A stretch of 64,000 nt of DNA from JAEUOS01 sp040382235 (GCA_040382235.1 JBEIFV010000005.1:1-64000), one strand, 5' to 3'. Numbered from the stretch's first letter, positions 1-8,030 are shown. Numbers and translations: made by a program. The notes: generated by a model from the sequence alone, not told the origin.

Positions 1-83
1 AGCTCGCGGGGATTCACCACCACGGTGCGCTCGCCAGTGTTACCAGCGAGCACGTCCTCATCGTCATCAAGGATGGCGCTCAT
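1..83 (-). CDS. Phage structural-region protein, N-terminal part only
   Basis: The minus strand opens with ATG at 83 and reads MSAILDDDEDVLAG..., then runs off the window, so only 27 residues are visible. A GGAG ribosome-binding site lies about 8 bases upstream. The gene has the same orientation as the portal operon at 1.4-4.4 kb. In P22-like phages a scaffold or head protein follows the portal, so such a role is possible but unproven. The acidic start does not identify a family. Confidence 0.6.
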   Translation of the reverse strand, partial: MSAILDDDEDVLAGNTGERTVVVNPRE

Positions 84-101
84 GTTATTGCTCCAGAAAA
101 A

Positions 102-125
102 GAAAAAGCCCGCTGGTGGGCGGGC
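102..125 (-). terminator. Rho-independent terminator between phage genes
   Basis: Read on the minus strand, a GCCCGC / GCGGGC stem with a six-base loop is followed by TTTTTCTTTTTC. It lies just upstream of the partial phage gene ending at 83 and downstream of the portal operon, so it could separate or attenuate the two transcripts. Confidence 0.6.
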
Positions 126-295
126 GTGAGATATTGCAAATGGCGTACTACTCAACGGAAATGAAACTTACAAGAACGGGGGGGTAGCTCACGTCGTGCC
201 CCTGCCGCGCCAACTGGCGCTTAGCCAGGCAGGAATTGGCGGTATGCTCACAACCTGGTGTTGCGAGCAATCGGCCCCTATCTATCGAGGTTCCA

Positions 296-988
296 ATGTG
301 GCTATATTCGATCTGCGGATTCTTCAGCGTTGTTCAGAAACCCGGTGAAACTGATCTGACGATTCGATCTCGAGTCCGCGCCGATTTAGAACGGTTGGGA
401 AAGCTCTACATACCCAGCATGTCGGCGATTGTCGAGAACGATGGATCGGACTATCGGTTTCGGGCTAAAGCGACGCACGCTGCCTTCGCTGATGCCGCTT
501 ATCACATCGCCCAGGACATCGACTATTCGAATTTCAAAGATGCTGTGGCCGAAGAACAAGGCATTGAGCGCGCAAACATCTATGCCAAAGTCTGGTCGGC
601 CTCCCTTGGACTAACAAAGCTCTCGGATCAACTGTCCGAAACGGATCAGCAGAGAATTTCCGAGATATCGAGCCTGCACGTTTCGGACAAAGTGATGTTG
701 CGTGCGCTCTATCACATCCATGAATACAACAGCATGCGGCACTGGCGATCCATGCCTTTTTACGCAGTGGCCGAAAAACTTGGTCTCGCCGTGCGCGAAA
801 ATGATGCTATTCAGAGCACGCCTGAACAGCATGCGAAAGCACTTGCAAGCGATGGTCGTGCGAAAGAATGGATATTCGAAGCCCCCACTCCAAAGGAATG
901 GCGCGCATTGATGACGGCATTCGTGTACCACTTTCTGCAAGACGATGCGACGTTCAAGGCAGGGGAACCGTGGATGGACAAGAGATGA
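296..988 (+). CDS. Cassette protein 1: MWLYS-type N-terminal domain protein
   Basis: A 230-residue protein encoded against the direction of the surrounding phage genes. The open frame extends back to 236, but the ATG at 296 fits better because the protein then begins MWLYS-CGFFSVVQK, the typical start of a small uncharacterised bacterial family with a conserved NFK motif near residue 80. Residues about 130-230 form a second helical region of unknown function. The stop codon overlaps the start of the next gene (ATGA), so the two are probably translationally coupled. No function is claimed; its partner is a nuclease-like protein. Confidence 0.75.
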   Translation: MWLYSICGFFSVVQKPGETDLTIRSRVRADLERLGKLYIPSMSAIVENDGSDYRFRAKATHAAFADAAYHIAQDIDYSNFKDAVAEEQGIERANIYAKVWSASLGLTKLSDQLSETDQQRISEISSLHVSDKVMLRALYHIHEYNSMRHWRSMPFYAVAEKLGLAVRENDAIQSTPEQHAKALASDGRAKEWIFEAPTPKEWRALMTAFVYHFLQDDATFKAGEPWMDKR

Positions 989-1404
989 TGCTCGACGAAA
1001 ACGATGTGATCGTCGCACTTTCCACATTTCTCAAGAGCCAGGGATATTCTGTCGCGCAACAACTTCACACCACTGAAAAAGGTGTTGATTTGGTGGCCAT
1101 CCACCCATCCGGCCCTCGTCTGCATGTTGAGGCGAAAGGCGGCACCAGTTCAAGGCAAGGCAGCAACCGGTATGGAAAGCCGTACACCCAGTCCCAGGTT
1201 TTTGACCGCGTATCCAAAGGCTTTTATTCGACGGTGCTACTTCGTGCAACAGTGCCGGCCGGCGACGAAGTCGCAATGGCGGTTCCCGACACGGTTCATT
1301 TTCGAAAATACCTGGCGCCAATTGCGAAAGTCGCACATGGCCTCCAAATCCATCTCATCCTTGTAGGGAACGAAAGTCAGGTCGAATATCTACCCACGCG
1401 CTGA
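985..1404 (+). CDS. Cassette protein 2: putative PD-(D/E)XK (Mrr-like) nuclease
   Basis: A 139-residue protein starting at ATG 985 (a second ATG follows at 988), overlapping the upstream stop by ATGA. Residues 28-31 (GVDL) followed by HVEAKGG near residue 48 form the D...ExK spacing typical of restriction-endonuclease-like folds. The GYxVAxQ and KGVDLVA pattern matches small Mrr-like or transposon-associated nucleases. With the preceding gene it makes a two-gene cassette inside a prophage remnant, a position where phages often carry accessory or defence genes. The nuclease call rests on the motif only. Confidence 0.7.
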   Translation: MMLDENDVIVALSTFLKSQGYSVAQQLHTTEKGVDLVAIHPSGPRLHVEAKGGTSSRQGSNRYGKPYTQSQVFDRVSKGFYSTVLLRATVPAGDEVAMAVPDTVHFRKYLAPIAKVAHGLQIHLILVGNESQVEYLPTR

Positions 1405-1427
1405 TCGCGAAGCGCATACCCCAAGCG

Positions 1428-1730
1428 TTAGTTCGCCTGCTCCACCGCCCTCAACGTCTCCTCCGCATTCCGCGCCTCCACCACCAGATCCGCCAGCCAG
1501 TTCTGAATACCCGCCGCCACCTGCAGGTTGAATTGCAGCCGGCGGATCGCCTTGGGATCATCCGGATCGACGTTGCCCAATTGCTCCAGCGCGGCCTTCT
1601 GCTCGGCGTTTGAACGGTCCAGCAGGTAGCGCCCCAGGTCGGAATTGATGAAAGCCTCGACCTGGATGCCCATGTCGATCAGGCGGATCAGTTCGCGCCG
1701 GTCGACTTGCTCTGGCGTCTGCTCACTCAT
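1428..1730 (-). CDS. Small phage protein downstream of portal
   Basis: A 100-residue acidic, helical protein whose start ATG overlaps the portal stop (ATGA at 1727-1730). The tight coupling shows that it belongs to the phage head-gene operon. Similar small proteins lie between portal and scaffold genes in podovirus-like prophages of betaproteobacteria, but I recognise no domain. Its 3' side is where the oppositely oriented nuclease cassette begins. Confidence 0.75.
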   Translation of the reverse strand: MSEQTPEQVDRRELIRLIDMGIQVEAFINSDLGRYLLDRSNAEQKAALEQLGNVDPDDPKAIRRLQFNLQVAAGIQNWLADLVVEARNAEETLRAVEQAN

Positions 1731-3862
1731 GCCGGCACCGCATCCACGGCCGGGGTTTCAATGCCGCGCTCCGCTCCGGCACCGGCCGTTGCTGGCGGTT
1801 GCGGCAGGTTCGGATGGGTGTGCGGATTGGCTGATACCTCCGGCGCAGCCTCGGTCAGCGGCGCCCCGCCCTGCGTCCCGAAATTCGGATCGACGCCCGG
1901 CGGCACCGGCACCCTGTACCCGGCCGCGGCCATCACGGTGTCGGCAATCGGCGCCGTCTGCGGCGTGGCGGCGATGACGCCGGCCGCCTGCATCGCGGAA
2001 TAGGCTGACTCGACGCCCTTCTTGACCCGCTCGGCCTGGATGTTGTCGATCTCGGCCATCACCTTTTTGATCTGCGCCTTGGTCAGTTCCGGGTCCTGCT
2101 TCATCGCCAGGCGCTGTTCCAGTTGCTGCACCATGGCTTTCAGACCGGTGACGGCCGGGTCCTGGTTCTCGTCGAAGAAGCGGCCGCCGCTCTTGTAGCC
2201 CAGCTTGCCGAAGATCTCCTTGATGACCTCGGAGATTTTCAGGCCATAGCGTTCGAGCACGCCGTCGGCCAGGATGTCGCGCAGGGTCGAGAGGCCGAAC
2301 ATGAAGCGGTTGACCTGCTCCTGCGGGCTGGTGAGCCCCAGGCCGACGTTGATGTTGAGCGTGAGTTCCTGCTGCAGCAGGTCGTCGGTGACGGCATCGA
2401 TGCCGAATTTCTGCGGCAGTTCGGCCTTGCGCCCGGCCAGCGCCAGGATGATGTCGTCGGTCTCGTACTCCTGCTCCGGCAGCGTCACCTGCCGCAGCAC
2501 CGGCTCGGCCCAGGTCTCGATCCAGGTGCGCAATTGGTAGTTCTCGACCTTGTTGGAACTGGCGGTCAGGATATTCATGCCGCCGACCGTTTCGTTCAGG
2601 TTACGGTTGGACTGGACGGATGAGCCGGAGAAGGCGCCGGCGACGTCGTCGAAGTCCAGATTGAGCCTGTCCTGCTCGGCGTAGGCGCTGGAGGTCACGT
2701 CCTGCGTCTCCTGCACTTGCACGTCCTTTTCCGGGTCGTCCATCAGGGTCACCGAACTCGGGATGTTGCGCACTAGGCTCCTTAGGTCGACGCGCTTGCC
2801 GCGCTTGACGAAATAGCGCTTGTTCATCGCGAACTTGACGTTGTCGGAGCGCTGGTTGGCGTTCTCGTTGATCTCGGCCTGGATGTCGCGGGTCAGGCGC
2901 CCCACTCCGCCCGGGTACAGGCGGTGCGCTTCCAGCGCGCAGAAGCCCATCACATACGGGCGCCTACCGTGGCGGTAGACCTGCCGGAGCGGCACCGGGT
3001 TGGACAGCAGCCGGTTGGTGCCCAGGGTGTAGTACAGCCAGTCCTGCCCGTTCCACTCGACGATGTTTTTGTGGATCCACACGATGGTGAAGTCGGTCAG
3101 CGTGGTGATCTGGTCTTTCGAGTCGGTGCGCTTCGAGCCTTCGCGGGTGAGGCGGGTGGAATCGGAATAGGAGCGAACCGCCTGCAGGATTTCGCTGTCC
3201 GGGATCGGCGCCCAGCGCGGCGCGCCGGTTTTCGGGTCGGGCTGGGTCATGCGGGCGCGCACGTCCTTGACGTACATGGGCAGCATGTCGATCAGGTACG
3301 GGCTGCTGCCGATCGGGTCCACCCATTCGGAGGCCGGGTCGATGCGGATGTTCTCGATCGGCCGCAGCTTGATGGCCGGCCGGTCGATGCCGCGCACGGC
3401 GTCGTATTCCCAGCACTGGTAGGACACCACCACGCCCACCGCCTGCGCTTCCTGATAGGAGGCCACCGCCGTCAGAAACCACGGGATGGTCTTGGTCAGG
3501 CGGTATTGCAGGATCTCCTTCATCACCGCGGCGGAGGCCTGCTGCACCGGGTTTTCGTCGTCTTCGGCGGCGACCGACAGCACATCCTCGGTGGCGAACA
3601 GCGCCTCGGTGGCGGTGGCCTCGCCCTTGCGGATGGCGGAGCGGGTTTTCGGGCGGAAGAAGTGGCTGCGTGCGCGGAACGTGTCGGTCAGGTACTTGGA
3701 CCCGGCCGGGTGCACGCTCTGGAACTGGCGGATGTCCTGCTCGATGTCGTAGCGGATCGAGTTGTCGAAATAGTTGGTCGAGCCGACGAAAGCGTCGCGC
3801 GCGATGGTGAGCCAGTCCGGCGCGGCGGGTTGCGGGGTGGTCTGGTCATTCGTGTCGAGCAT
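1727..3862 (-). CDS. Phage portal protein (P22-like)
   Basis: A 711-residue portal protein, the dodecameric ring at the capsid vertex through which DNA is packaged. The start at 3862 overlaps the stop of the upstream gene (TGATG); the open frame continues further upstream but only as a shadow. Features include an N-terminal YFDNSIRYDIEQD segment, a central wing region with REN/RIDPASEW motifs, the FSGSSVQSNRNLNETVGG segment, and a C-terminal region rich in Q and K followed by a proline/alanine tail. The length suits P22-type portals (about 700-750 residues). The gene looks intact although the surrounding phage is only a remnant. Confidence 0.88.
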   Translation of the reverse strand: MLDTNDQTTPQPAAPDWLTIARDAFVGSTNYFDNSIRYDIEQDIRQFQSVHPAGSKYLTDTFRARSHFFRPKTRSAIRKGEATATEALFATEDVLSVAAEDDENPVQQASAAVMKEILQYRLTKTIPWFLTAVASYQEAQAVGVVVSYQCWEYDAVRGIDRPAIKLRPIENIRIDPASEWVDPIGSSPYLIDMLPMYVKDVRARMTQPDPKTGAPRWAPIPDSEILQAVRSYSDSTRLTREGSKRTDSKDQITTLTDFTIVWIHKNIVEWNGQDWLYYTLGTNRLLSNPVPLRQVYRHGRRPYVMGFCALEAHRLYPGGVGRLTRDIQAEINENANQRSDNVKFAMNKRYFVKRGKRVDLRSLVRNIPSSVTLMDDPEKDVQVQETQDVTSSAYAEQDRLNLDFDDVAGAFSGSSVQSNRNLNETVGGMNILTASSNKVENYQLRTWIETWAEPVLRQVTLPEQEYETDDIILALAGRKAELPQKFGIDAVTDDLLQQELTLNINVGLGLTSPQEQVNRFMFGLSTLRDILADGVLERYGLKISEVIKEIFGKLGYKSGGRFFDENQDPAVTGLKAMVQQLEQRLAMKQDPELTKAQIKKVMAEIDNIQAERVKKGVESAYSAMQAAGVIAATPQTAPIADTVMAAAGYRVPVPPGVDPNFGTQGGAPLTEAAPEVSANPHTHPNLPQPPATAGAGAERGIETPAVDAVPA

Positions 3863-4203
3863 CAGGCGGCGGCCATGAAGCGGCCGGCGAAATCGGTCGG
3901 CAGCGACATCCAGCGGTCCAGGTCGAAGCGGGCCCGGTCCAGGCGGTAGCGTTCCAGGATCTCGCCGCCGGCGCGCATGATCCGCTTGTCCCAGTCGGTG
4001 GCCGAGAACATGACGTCCAGGTGCAGCACCCAGGCGTGCTGGCCCGTGAGGTCGAGGTTGTAGACCTTGGCGATGCCCTGCTCGCCGCTCACGTACACCG
4101 CCCAGCGGTAGTTCGGGTAGTGCTTGTGCAGCGTATCGGCCATGTTGGCGGCCGTGATCTGGTCGAGGATGGGAATGGCCGGGCGATCGGTGACGATGTC
4201 CAT
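3862..4203 (-). CDS. Hypothetical phage protein upstream of portal
   Basis: A 113-residue protein starting with MDIVTDRPAIPILDQ and ending at the TGATG junction with the portal. Its own start lies directly next to the stop of the preceding small gene (4204). It contains a WAVYVSGEQGIAKVYNLD strand-rich segment. The tight packing places it in the phage head operon. No specific role is recognised. Confidence 0.7.
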   Translation of the reverse strand: MDIVTDRPAIPILDQITAANMADTLHKHYPNYRWAVYVSGEQGIAKVYNLDLTGQHAWVLHLDVMFSATDWDKRIMRAGGEILERYRLDRARFDLDRWMSLPTDFAGRFMAAA

Positions 4204-4365
4204 TCATTCCCTCCAGTCGGGTTCGGTTTCGCGCTGCACCAGCGTGGCCTTGCGGTCGTCGGACAGCCAGAGATACTCGGCGCGCGAGTAAACGCCCTTT
4301 ACCGCTTCCGGGAGTTCGTCGTAGTCGTCTGGCTGGGCGATCTCGGCCAGCACCGGATGCGTCAT
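4204..4365 (-). CDS. Small acidic phage protein
   Basis: A 53-residue protein (MTHPVLAEIAQPDDYDELP...). Its start ATG overlaps the stop of a truncated upstream frame (ATGA at 4362-4365), and its stop directly abuts the next start. The longer open frame extending to 4956 is antisense to the HAF gene and is not credible. No domain is recognised; it is placed by operon context. Confidence 0.6.
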   Translation of the reverse strand: MTHPVLAEIAQPDDYDELPEAVKGVYSRAEYLWLSDDRKATLVQRETEPDWRE

Positions 4366-4420
4366 CGGTAGCTGCCCTTGGCGTCGTCGAAGCTGCGCCC
4401 GTTGGAGAAGCGGTAGCCTA
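4362..4420 (-). pseudogene. 3' stub of a truncated phage gene (prophage boundary)
   Basis: The minus strand reads ...GYRFSNGRSFDDAKGSYR followed by TGA, which overlaps the next start codon. This is the C-terminus of a further phage gene whose 5' part is missing. Unrelated sequence and the HAF gene begin beyond about 4420, so this marks the broken edge of the prophage remnant. Confidence 0.5.
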
Positions 4421-4503
4421 TTCGTTGCTGACAGGGTTACGATAGCAAACGTGGCGTCGCGACGGCGTGGCGCGTGTACCCGTAACCCGCAATTTGAATT
4501 TCG

Positions 4504-5643
4504 GTGAAGAACCCTGTGAAACAACTCGAACTCGTGTCGCGATTTGGAACCTTGGTTGCGCTGGCTGCCGTGCTCGGCTTCCCCGCCCCCATCGTTGCTC
4601 AGACCTATACCTTCACCGATCTGGGTACGGCCGGCGCAGTCGGTAGCAGCGCCAACGGCATCAATGATTTTGGCGATATTGTCGGCAGCCGGTTTAGCCC
4701 AGGCTCGGTCAGCCCAGTGCTGTGGAGTGGCGGAGTCACCACGCATCTTCCAACCCTGGGCGGCACCTTCAACAGCGCATATGCCATCAACGACGCGGGC
4801 GTGGCGGTCGGCTATTCCTATCTCACCGGCAACTCCGCGAGTCATGCTGCTAAATGGACCGGTACGGCAGTAGCGGACATGGGCACTCTGGGCGGCAATT
4901 TCAGCAGTGCCAGAGCTATCAACAGTGCGGGGCAGGTGGCCGGGTGCGCCTATCAAGCCGGCGACTCAAGCTGCCGCGCCACGCTCTGGAATGGCACGAT
5001 ACCGTCCGCCCTTGGTAATCTTGGCGGAATCGGTAGCACCTCTTACGGCATCAACGCGGCCGGTCAGGTGGTCGGCTCCGCCAGCGCCGCGGACGGGTCG
5101 CGCCGCGCCGCACTATGGGACGGGTCATCGGTCACGGACCTTGGCGCTGGGCATGCGCGTGCAATCAACAATTTGGGCCAGATTGTCGGCTCCACTGCAG
5201 GAGCTCCCGAGGTTTTCGGTGCCGCCGACCACGCGATGCTCTGGGATCACGGATCGATCATTGACCTTGGTGTCGGTCGACAAGCCAACGCCATCAACAA
5301 TTCCGGCCAGATTGTGGGTGTCTCCATGCTGGGCGTTTCCGGCGCGGGCGCTATCCTGTACCACGCGCTGATTTGGAACGGGTCCGCCGTGACGGACCTG
5401 AACACGTTCCTGGATGCTTCCTCAGTGAGCGCCGGTTGGGTTCTGTCCAGCGCCAACGGCATTAACAACAGCGGTTGGATCGTCGGCTCGGCACACAATC
5501 AGATCACTGGCGTCGACTCGGCATTTCTGCTGACCCCTGTCCCCGAACAGGAGACTTGGGCGATGCTTCTCGCGGGATTGGCGCTGATCGGTGTGGCCGC
5601 ACGCCGCCAAAGTCAAAGGCGGTCCGCCCGGATCACGTCCTGA
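4504..5643 (+). CDS. PEP-CTERM-anchored HAF-repeat extracellular protein
   Basis: A 379-residue secreted protein starting at GTG 4504. Residues 1-33 form a signal peptide (hydrophobic LVALAAVLGF, then VAQ). The body is built of HAF-type repeats of about 40 residues, with recurring AxAINxxGQVVG and DLGxxG motifs, typical of beta-propeller-like exported proteins. The C-terminus has VPEQETWAML, a hydrophobic segment and RR, a PEP-CTERM sorting signal (VPEP variant) handled by exosortase. It probably acts at the cell surface or in the matrix. The last ten codons overlap a possible phage remnant on the other strand. Confidence 0.85.
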   Translation: MKNPVKQLELVSRFGTLVALAAVLGFPAPIVAQTYTFTDLGTAGAVGSSANGINDFGDIVGSRFSPGSVSPVLWSGGVTTHLPTLGGTFNSAYAINDAGVAVGYSYLTGNSASHAAKWTGTAVADMGTLGGNFSSARAINSAGQVAGCAYQAGDSSCRATLWNGTIPSALGNLGGIGSTSYGINAAGQVVGSASAADGSRRAALWDGSSVTDLGAGHARAINNLGQIVGSTAGAPEVFGAADHAMLWDHGSIIDLGVGRQANAINNSGQIVGVSMLGVSGAGAILYHALIWNGSAVTDLNTFLDASSVSAGWVLSSANGINNSGWIVGSAHNQITGVDSAFLLTPVPEQETWAMLLAGLALIGVAARRQSQRRSARITS

Positions 5644-5870
5644 CACGCCGCCAGTTGCCGCCCTACGGCGTCGGCCTCGCTGGCGAAGCCGACAAGCCAT
5701 TCAGCAGCCGGAAGAGAAAGTTCAGCTGTCGCTCCACGATCATGGCCGCTGTCGGGGGCGGCAGGGTCGGGCACGACACTTCCACCGGGCGGACACTCGG
5801 CACCGATGAACAGCCGGCGGCCAGCGCGCAATTCAGCCACAGTAGCGCGCAACAAAGGTTCCAGGTTCGA
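5613..5870 (-). pseudogene. Possible remnant of overlapping spanin genes (Rz/Rz1-like)
   Basis: Two overlapping minus-strand frames cover this stretch. One ends in EADAVGRQLAACQDVIRAD, resembling the C-terminus of phage inner-membrane spanins. The other contains a lipobox-like ALAAGC followed by a Pro-rich SCPTLPPP segment, resembling the outer-membrane spanin lipoprotein nested inside Rz. Neither has a normal start or the Rz transmembrane anchor, so a functional pair is unlikely. The 5' edge coincides with a repeated tail sequence at 5853. This is an interpretation from pattern only. Confidence 0.35.
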
Positions 5871-6029
5871 ATTGATTCTCGCCATCCGCAGGCGCGGCTC
5901 TGTACCGCCACGACGATTACGCAATCGCCGCGGCGCCAGCTGCATTCCGATTGCATCGACGCGGAAATCAAATGTCTCAGGCTTGAATTGGGTTTCGCCA
6001 CCTTTCGGCCTTGTGACTGACGTCCGCAG
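5853..6029 (-). repeat. Dispersed TA-tail repeat, copies R0 and R1
   Basis: CAAAGGTTCCAGGTTCGA at 5853-5870 (R0) and a diverged copy at 5969-5987 (R1) encode, on the minus strand, the peptide pattern F-x-P-x-T-F. R1 directly follows the stop of the HTH antitoxin gene at 6030. Related copies lie at 6998 and 11977, the latter behind the decayed duplicate of the same antitoxin. Confidence 0.55.
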
Positions 6030-6491
6030 TCACGCCGCTTGCAACTCACGCGCGGGGCGCCACCGGCCGCGCCGGGCTTCGAGAATCACCTTCTGGTTCT
6101 TGAGCCGATCCGAGAAGTTGAGCGAAGCCACTACCTCTTTCACCGATTGATCGCCGTTTCGATGTGCATGGTAAAGAATGCGGATGAGTTTGTCGCCCAT
6201 TGCCGGCAGCTTTGACGTGCGTTCCCAGTTTGCGATGGTGTTCTCGGTGTTGCCCATCAGCTTTGCGAGCGACACTTGTGACAAGCCCAGGGCCAGGCGC
6301 AGATAGCGGAACTCGGTGCTCGCAAGCGGTGCAGACTTGCGTGCCAGAGCATCGCAGATAGCCTGCGTCAGGCCGTCAAGATCGTGAAACGCCACTGTCT
6401 TCCCGTAGGGTGAGTCCTGAATCTCGAAGCCGTTGGCCAGCCAGACGTTCTTCAAACCACCATCGGTGTAGTGAAACAGTTTTCCGGTCAT
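6030..6491 (-). CDS. HTH (XRE-type) antitoxin of DUF4258 module
   Basis: A 153-residue protein. The N-terminal part (residues 1-50) is a small domain beginning MTGKLFHYTDGGL. Residues about 65-120 form an XRE/Cro-type helix-turn-helix (LGLSQVSLAKLMGNTENTIANWER). It lies 8 bases downstream of a DUF4258 toxin-like gene, so the toxin precedes the antitoxin, a HigBA-like order. It should neutralise the toxin and repress the shared promoter, whose perfect palindrome lies at 6820-6836. A broken paralogue is found at 12026-12499. Confidence 0.8.
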   Translation of the reverse strand: MTGKLFHYTDGGLKNVWLANGFEIQDSPYGKTVAFHDLDGLTQAICDALARKSAPLASTEFRYLRLALGLSQVSLAKLMGNTENTIANWERTSKLPAMGDKLIRILYHAHRNGDQSVKEVVASLNFSDRLKNQKVILEARRGRWRPARELQAA

Positions 6492-6499
6492 GTGTGTTC

Positions 6500-6805
6500 C
6501 TATTGGTCAAGGTCGATCACGGTCACCACGATGACAGAAGGATTCGCTTCCACGACAGCGGCGACCACGGCTACGTTTTTTCCGCCGGTATAGCGCTCCA
6601 TGCGGCACTCGTACCAGCCCGTCTTGATGTTCTGCTCGGGTGGGCGCCGAATGGATCCCCGTCGTAGACATTCCAACACCATGGCTGCGACGACTCCGCG
6701 TTGCGACATGCGCGTTCTTGCATGTGCGGTGAACCGGATCGACTCGGTTTCCAGCGCGAGACGATGAACATATTTCTCGAAAGCGCTGTTGGTCCAGCGT
6801 CTCAT
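6500..6805 (-). CDS. DUF4258 toxin-like protein
   Basis: A 101-residue basic protein starting at ATG 6805 (MRRWTNSAF...). An upstream TTG at 6826 lies inside the operator palindrome and is less likely. The pattern is DUF4258: F-T-x-H-A-R-x-R-M-x-x-R-G-V near residues 26-40, followed by a C-terminal VAVVAAV strand. Family members are RelE-like or MqsR-like candidates for RNA-targeting toxins. It is paired with the HTH protein at 6030. Toxicity is inferred from context. Confidence 0.75.
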   Translation of the reverse strand: MRRWTNSAFEKYVHRLALETESIRFTAHARTRMSQRGVVAAMVLECLRRGSIRRPPEQNIKTGWYECRMERYTGGKNVAVVAAVVEANPSVIVVTVIDLDQ

Positions 6806-6819
6806 CGTCAGCAACCGAT

Positions 6820-6836
6820 CCCACAATTATTGTGGG
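6820..6836. promoter_or_regulatory. Operator palindrome of the DUF4258/HTH module
   Basis: A perfect 17-base palindrome, CCCACAAT-T-ATTGTGGG, lies 15 bases upstream of the DUF4258 start codon. This is the expected position for autoregulation by the HTH antitoxin. Confidence 0.65.
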
Positions 6837-7202
6837 TCGAAGCATAGCACACTGGTGTCACGCAAGTCGGAGATTACGCTCGAAGGCGGTGCCCGCAGTC
6901 TAAAACCGTTAGTCGCAGAGCTTCTTGGGCCATAGACGCTATGCCGCGGCCAGCATCTTCGACGCGAACGAATTCTGTACTTGCTGCTTAAAGGATTCAA
7001 AGGTTCCAGGTTCGAAGTGTGTTTCGCCGCATCTCGCCCCCTTCACTCACGTCAGCGGTCAAGCCATCGTTAATCCACGCGTTAGCCGCCTACGGCTGCG
7101 CCGACTTCGAGAACAATAGATCGAAGAGGGCGCGGTAGAAATGATGTTCGCGACGTGGATGTAAATCGACCACGCCCCCTTTTTTGGCTTCCCGGGCACC
7201 GT
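6837..7202. other. Gene-poor stretch with tail repeat R2 and a frame remnant
   Basis: No intact gene is seen. CAAAGGTTCCAGGTTCGA recurs at 6998-7015 (repeat R2). On the minus strand it sits in a 35-codon frame (GTG start, containing GETHFEPGTFESF, stop near 6950). Further upstream on the minus strand is VDLHPRREHHFYRALFDLLF, closed by a stop, possibly the C-terminus of a lost gene. Confidence 0.5.
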
Positions 7203-7667
7203 CTAAGGTTTGTTCGTTCCGTGCCAGCCAGCTTGGCTCGCCGCCACCAGCGCCGCCCGATCGTCTGGCGGGTTGCCGCGGCCGGGCATCTTCTCGAATA
7301 CTGCGTACGGATCGGATTTACTACCCGCCGACCGCAAGGTCTCTTCGTCGTTGACCCATGCATACACTATCGCCCTGGCCTTGGAGTCGTAGCGGAAAAA
7401 CAGGCGAAACCGCCGCCCGATCTTCGCGCGGCGCCAGTGACGGTAGGCTGGCCCCATTGTGTTGCCCTGGCGGAACTCTTCGCGCGAGGGGTCGCTTGGA
7501 ACGACTTCCATGATCAGCTGGCCCAAGGCGCGGAACAACTTGACGTTGGCGTTGTTCTCGAACCCTTGCGGATCGCTCCGCTCGGCGCGTTCCGCGGCAG
7601 CGCTGAGCTTCCGCAACTGCTCGATGACGCAGGCGTGAAATAGCAGCGTCCAACCGTGCCGCTGCAT
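7203..7667 (-). CDS. yhaV: YhaV toxin (RelE-superfamily ribonuclease)
   Basis: A 154-residue protein with the full YhaV pattern: N-terminal GWTLLFHACVIEQL, a central DPSREEFRQGNTMGPAYRHW, RLFFRYDSKARAIVYAWVNDEE, and the C-terminal PPDDRAALVA. In E. coli, YhaV is a ribonuclease toxin neutralised by PrlF. The start codon overlaps the PrlF stop (TGATG), the normal order for this operon. It should act in the cytoplasm on mRNA or rRNA. Confidence 0.92.
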   Translation of the reverse strand: MQRHGWTLLFHACVIEQLRKLSAAAERAERSDPQGFENNANVKLFRALGQLIMEVVPSDPSREEFRQGNTMGPAYRHWRRAKIGRRFRLFFRYDSKARAIVYAWVNDEETLRSAGSKSDPYAVFEKMPGRGNPPDDRAALVAASQAGWHGTNKP

Positions 7668-7984
7668 CAGAGCGCGACTTCGCCTTCGATGTCGTGTTCG
7701 AGGTCCACCGTTTGGCCCGCGTTTGCCAGCATGGCCCGCGCCAGATCCTCGGGAAGCGCCTGGACGTTTCGTCCCGCCCGGATGTCCGCTTCCAGCAGCA
7801 CCAAGAAGGCGCCGATGGCCGGGTCTTCGTGGTTGGTGATGGCTCGGGTCACGACGACCTCGCCGCCGCGCAAATCGAAGGCCACCTTGCCGCCGGTGTC
7901 CACCCCCAACGCCTGGCGGATCGACTTCGGCAGCGTGATTTGACCCTTGGAGGTCAGCGTGGCGACTTCGTGGATTTCGGGCAT
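7667..7984 (-). CDS. prlF: PrlF antitoxin (AbrB/SpoVT-type swapped hairpin)
   Basis: A 105-residue protein. Residues 5-48 form an AbrB-like swapped-hairpin DNA-binding domain (ATLTSKGQITLPKSIRQALG...), and the C-terminal half (DPAIGAFLVLLEADI...) is the PrlF-specific YhaV-binding region. It neutralises YhaV and represses the operon. A perfect palindrome 31-46 bases upstream of its ATG is the likely binding site. Confidence 0.92.
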   Translation of the reverse strand: MPEIHEVATLTSKGQITLPKSIRQALGVDTGGKVAFDLRGGEVVVTRAITNHEDPAIGAFLVLLEADIRAGRNVQALPEDLARAMLANAGQTVDLEHDIEGEVAL

Positions 7985-8014
7985 GGTGGCATTCCTGACG
8001 ACAATGTTGAGTAG

Positions 8015-8030
8015 TAAGGAATATTCCTTA
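8015..8030. promoter_or_regulatory. PrlF-YhaV operator palindrome
   Basis: TAAGGAAT-ATTCCTTA is a perfect 16-base palindrome upstream of prlF. AbrB-type antitoxins bind such AT-rich palindromes, so autoregulation is expected. Confidence 0.6.

Noticed and set aside
2924..3949. A 341-codon frame antisense to the portal gene
   Set aside because: It is a composition artefact opposite a recognised portal protein, with no ribosome-binding site or homology pattern.
4204..4956. A 250-codon minus-strand frame covering the small phage gene and the start of the HAF gene
   Set aside because: Only the last 53 codons are phage-like; the rest is antisense to the signal peptide and repeats of the HAF protein.
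6890..7130. Integron attC-like GTTAG motifs near the TA genes
   Set aside because: GTTAGCC and GTTAGTC occur, but no matching inverse core (GGCTAAC) at the right distance and no integrase gene are present.
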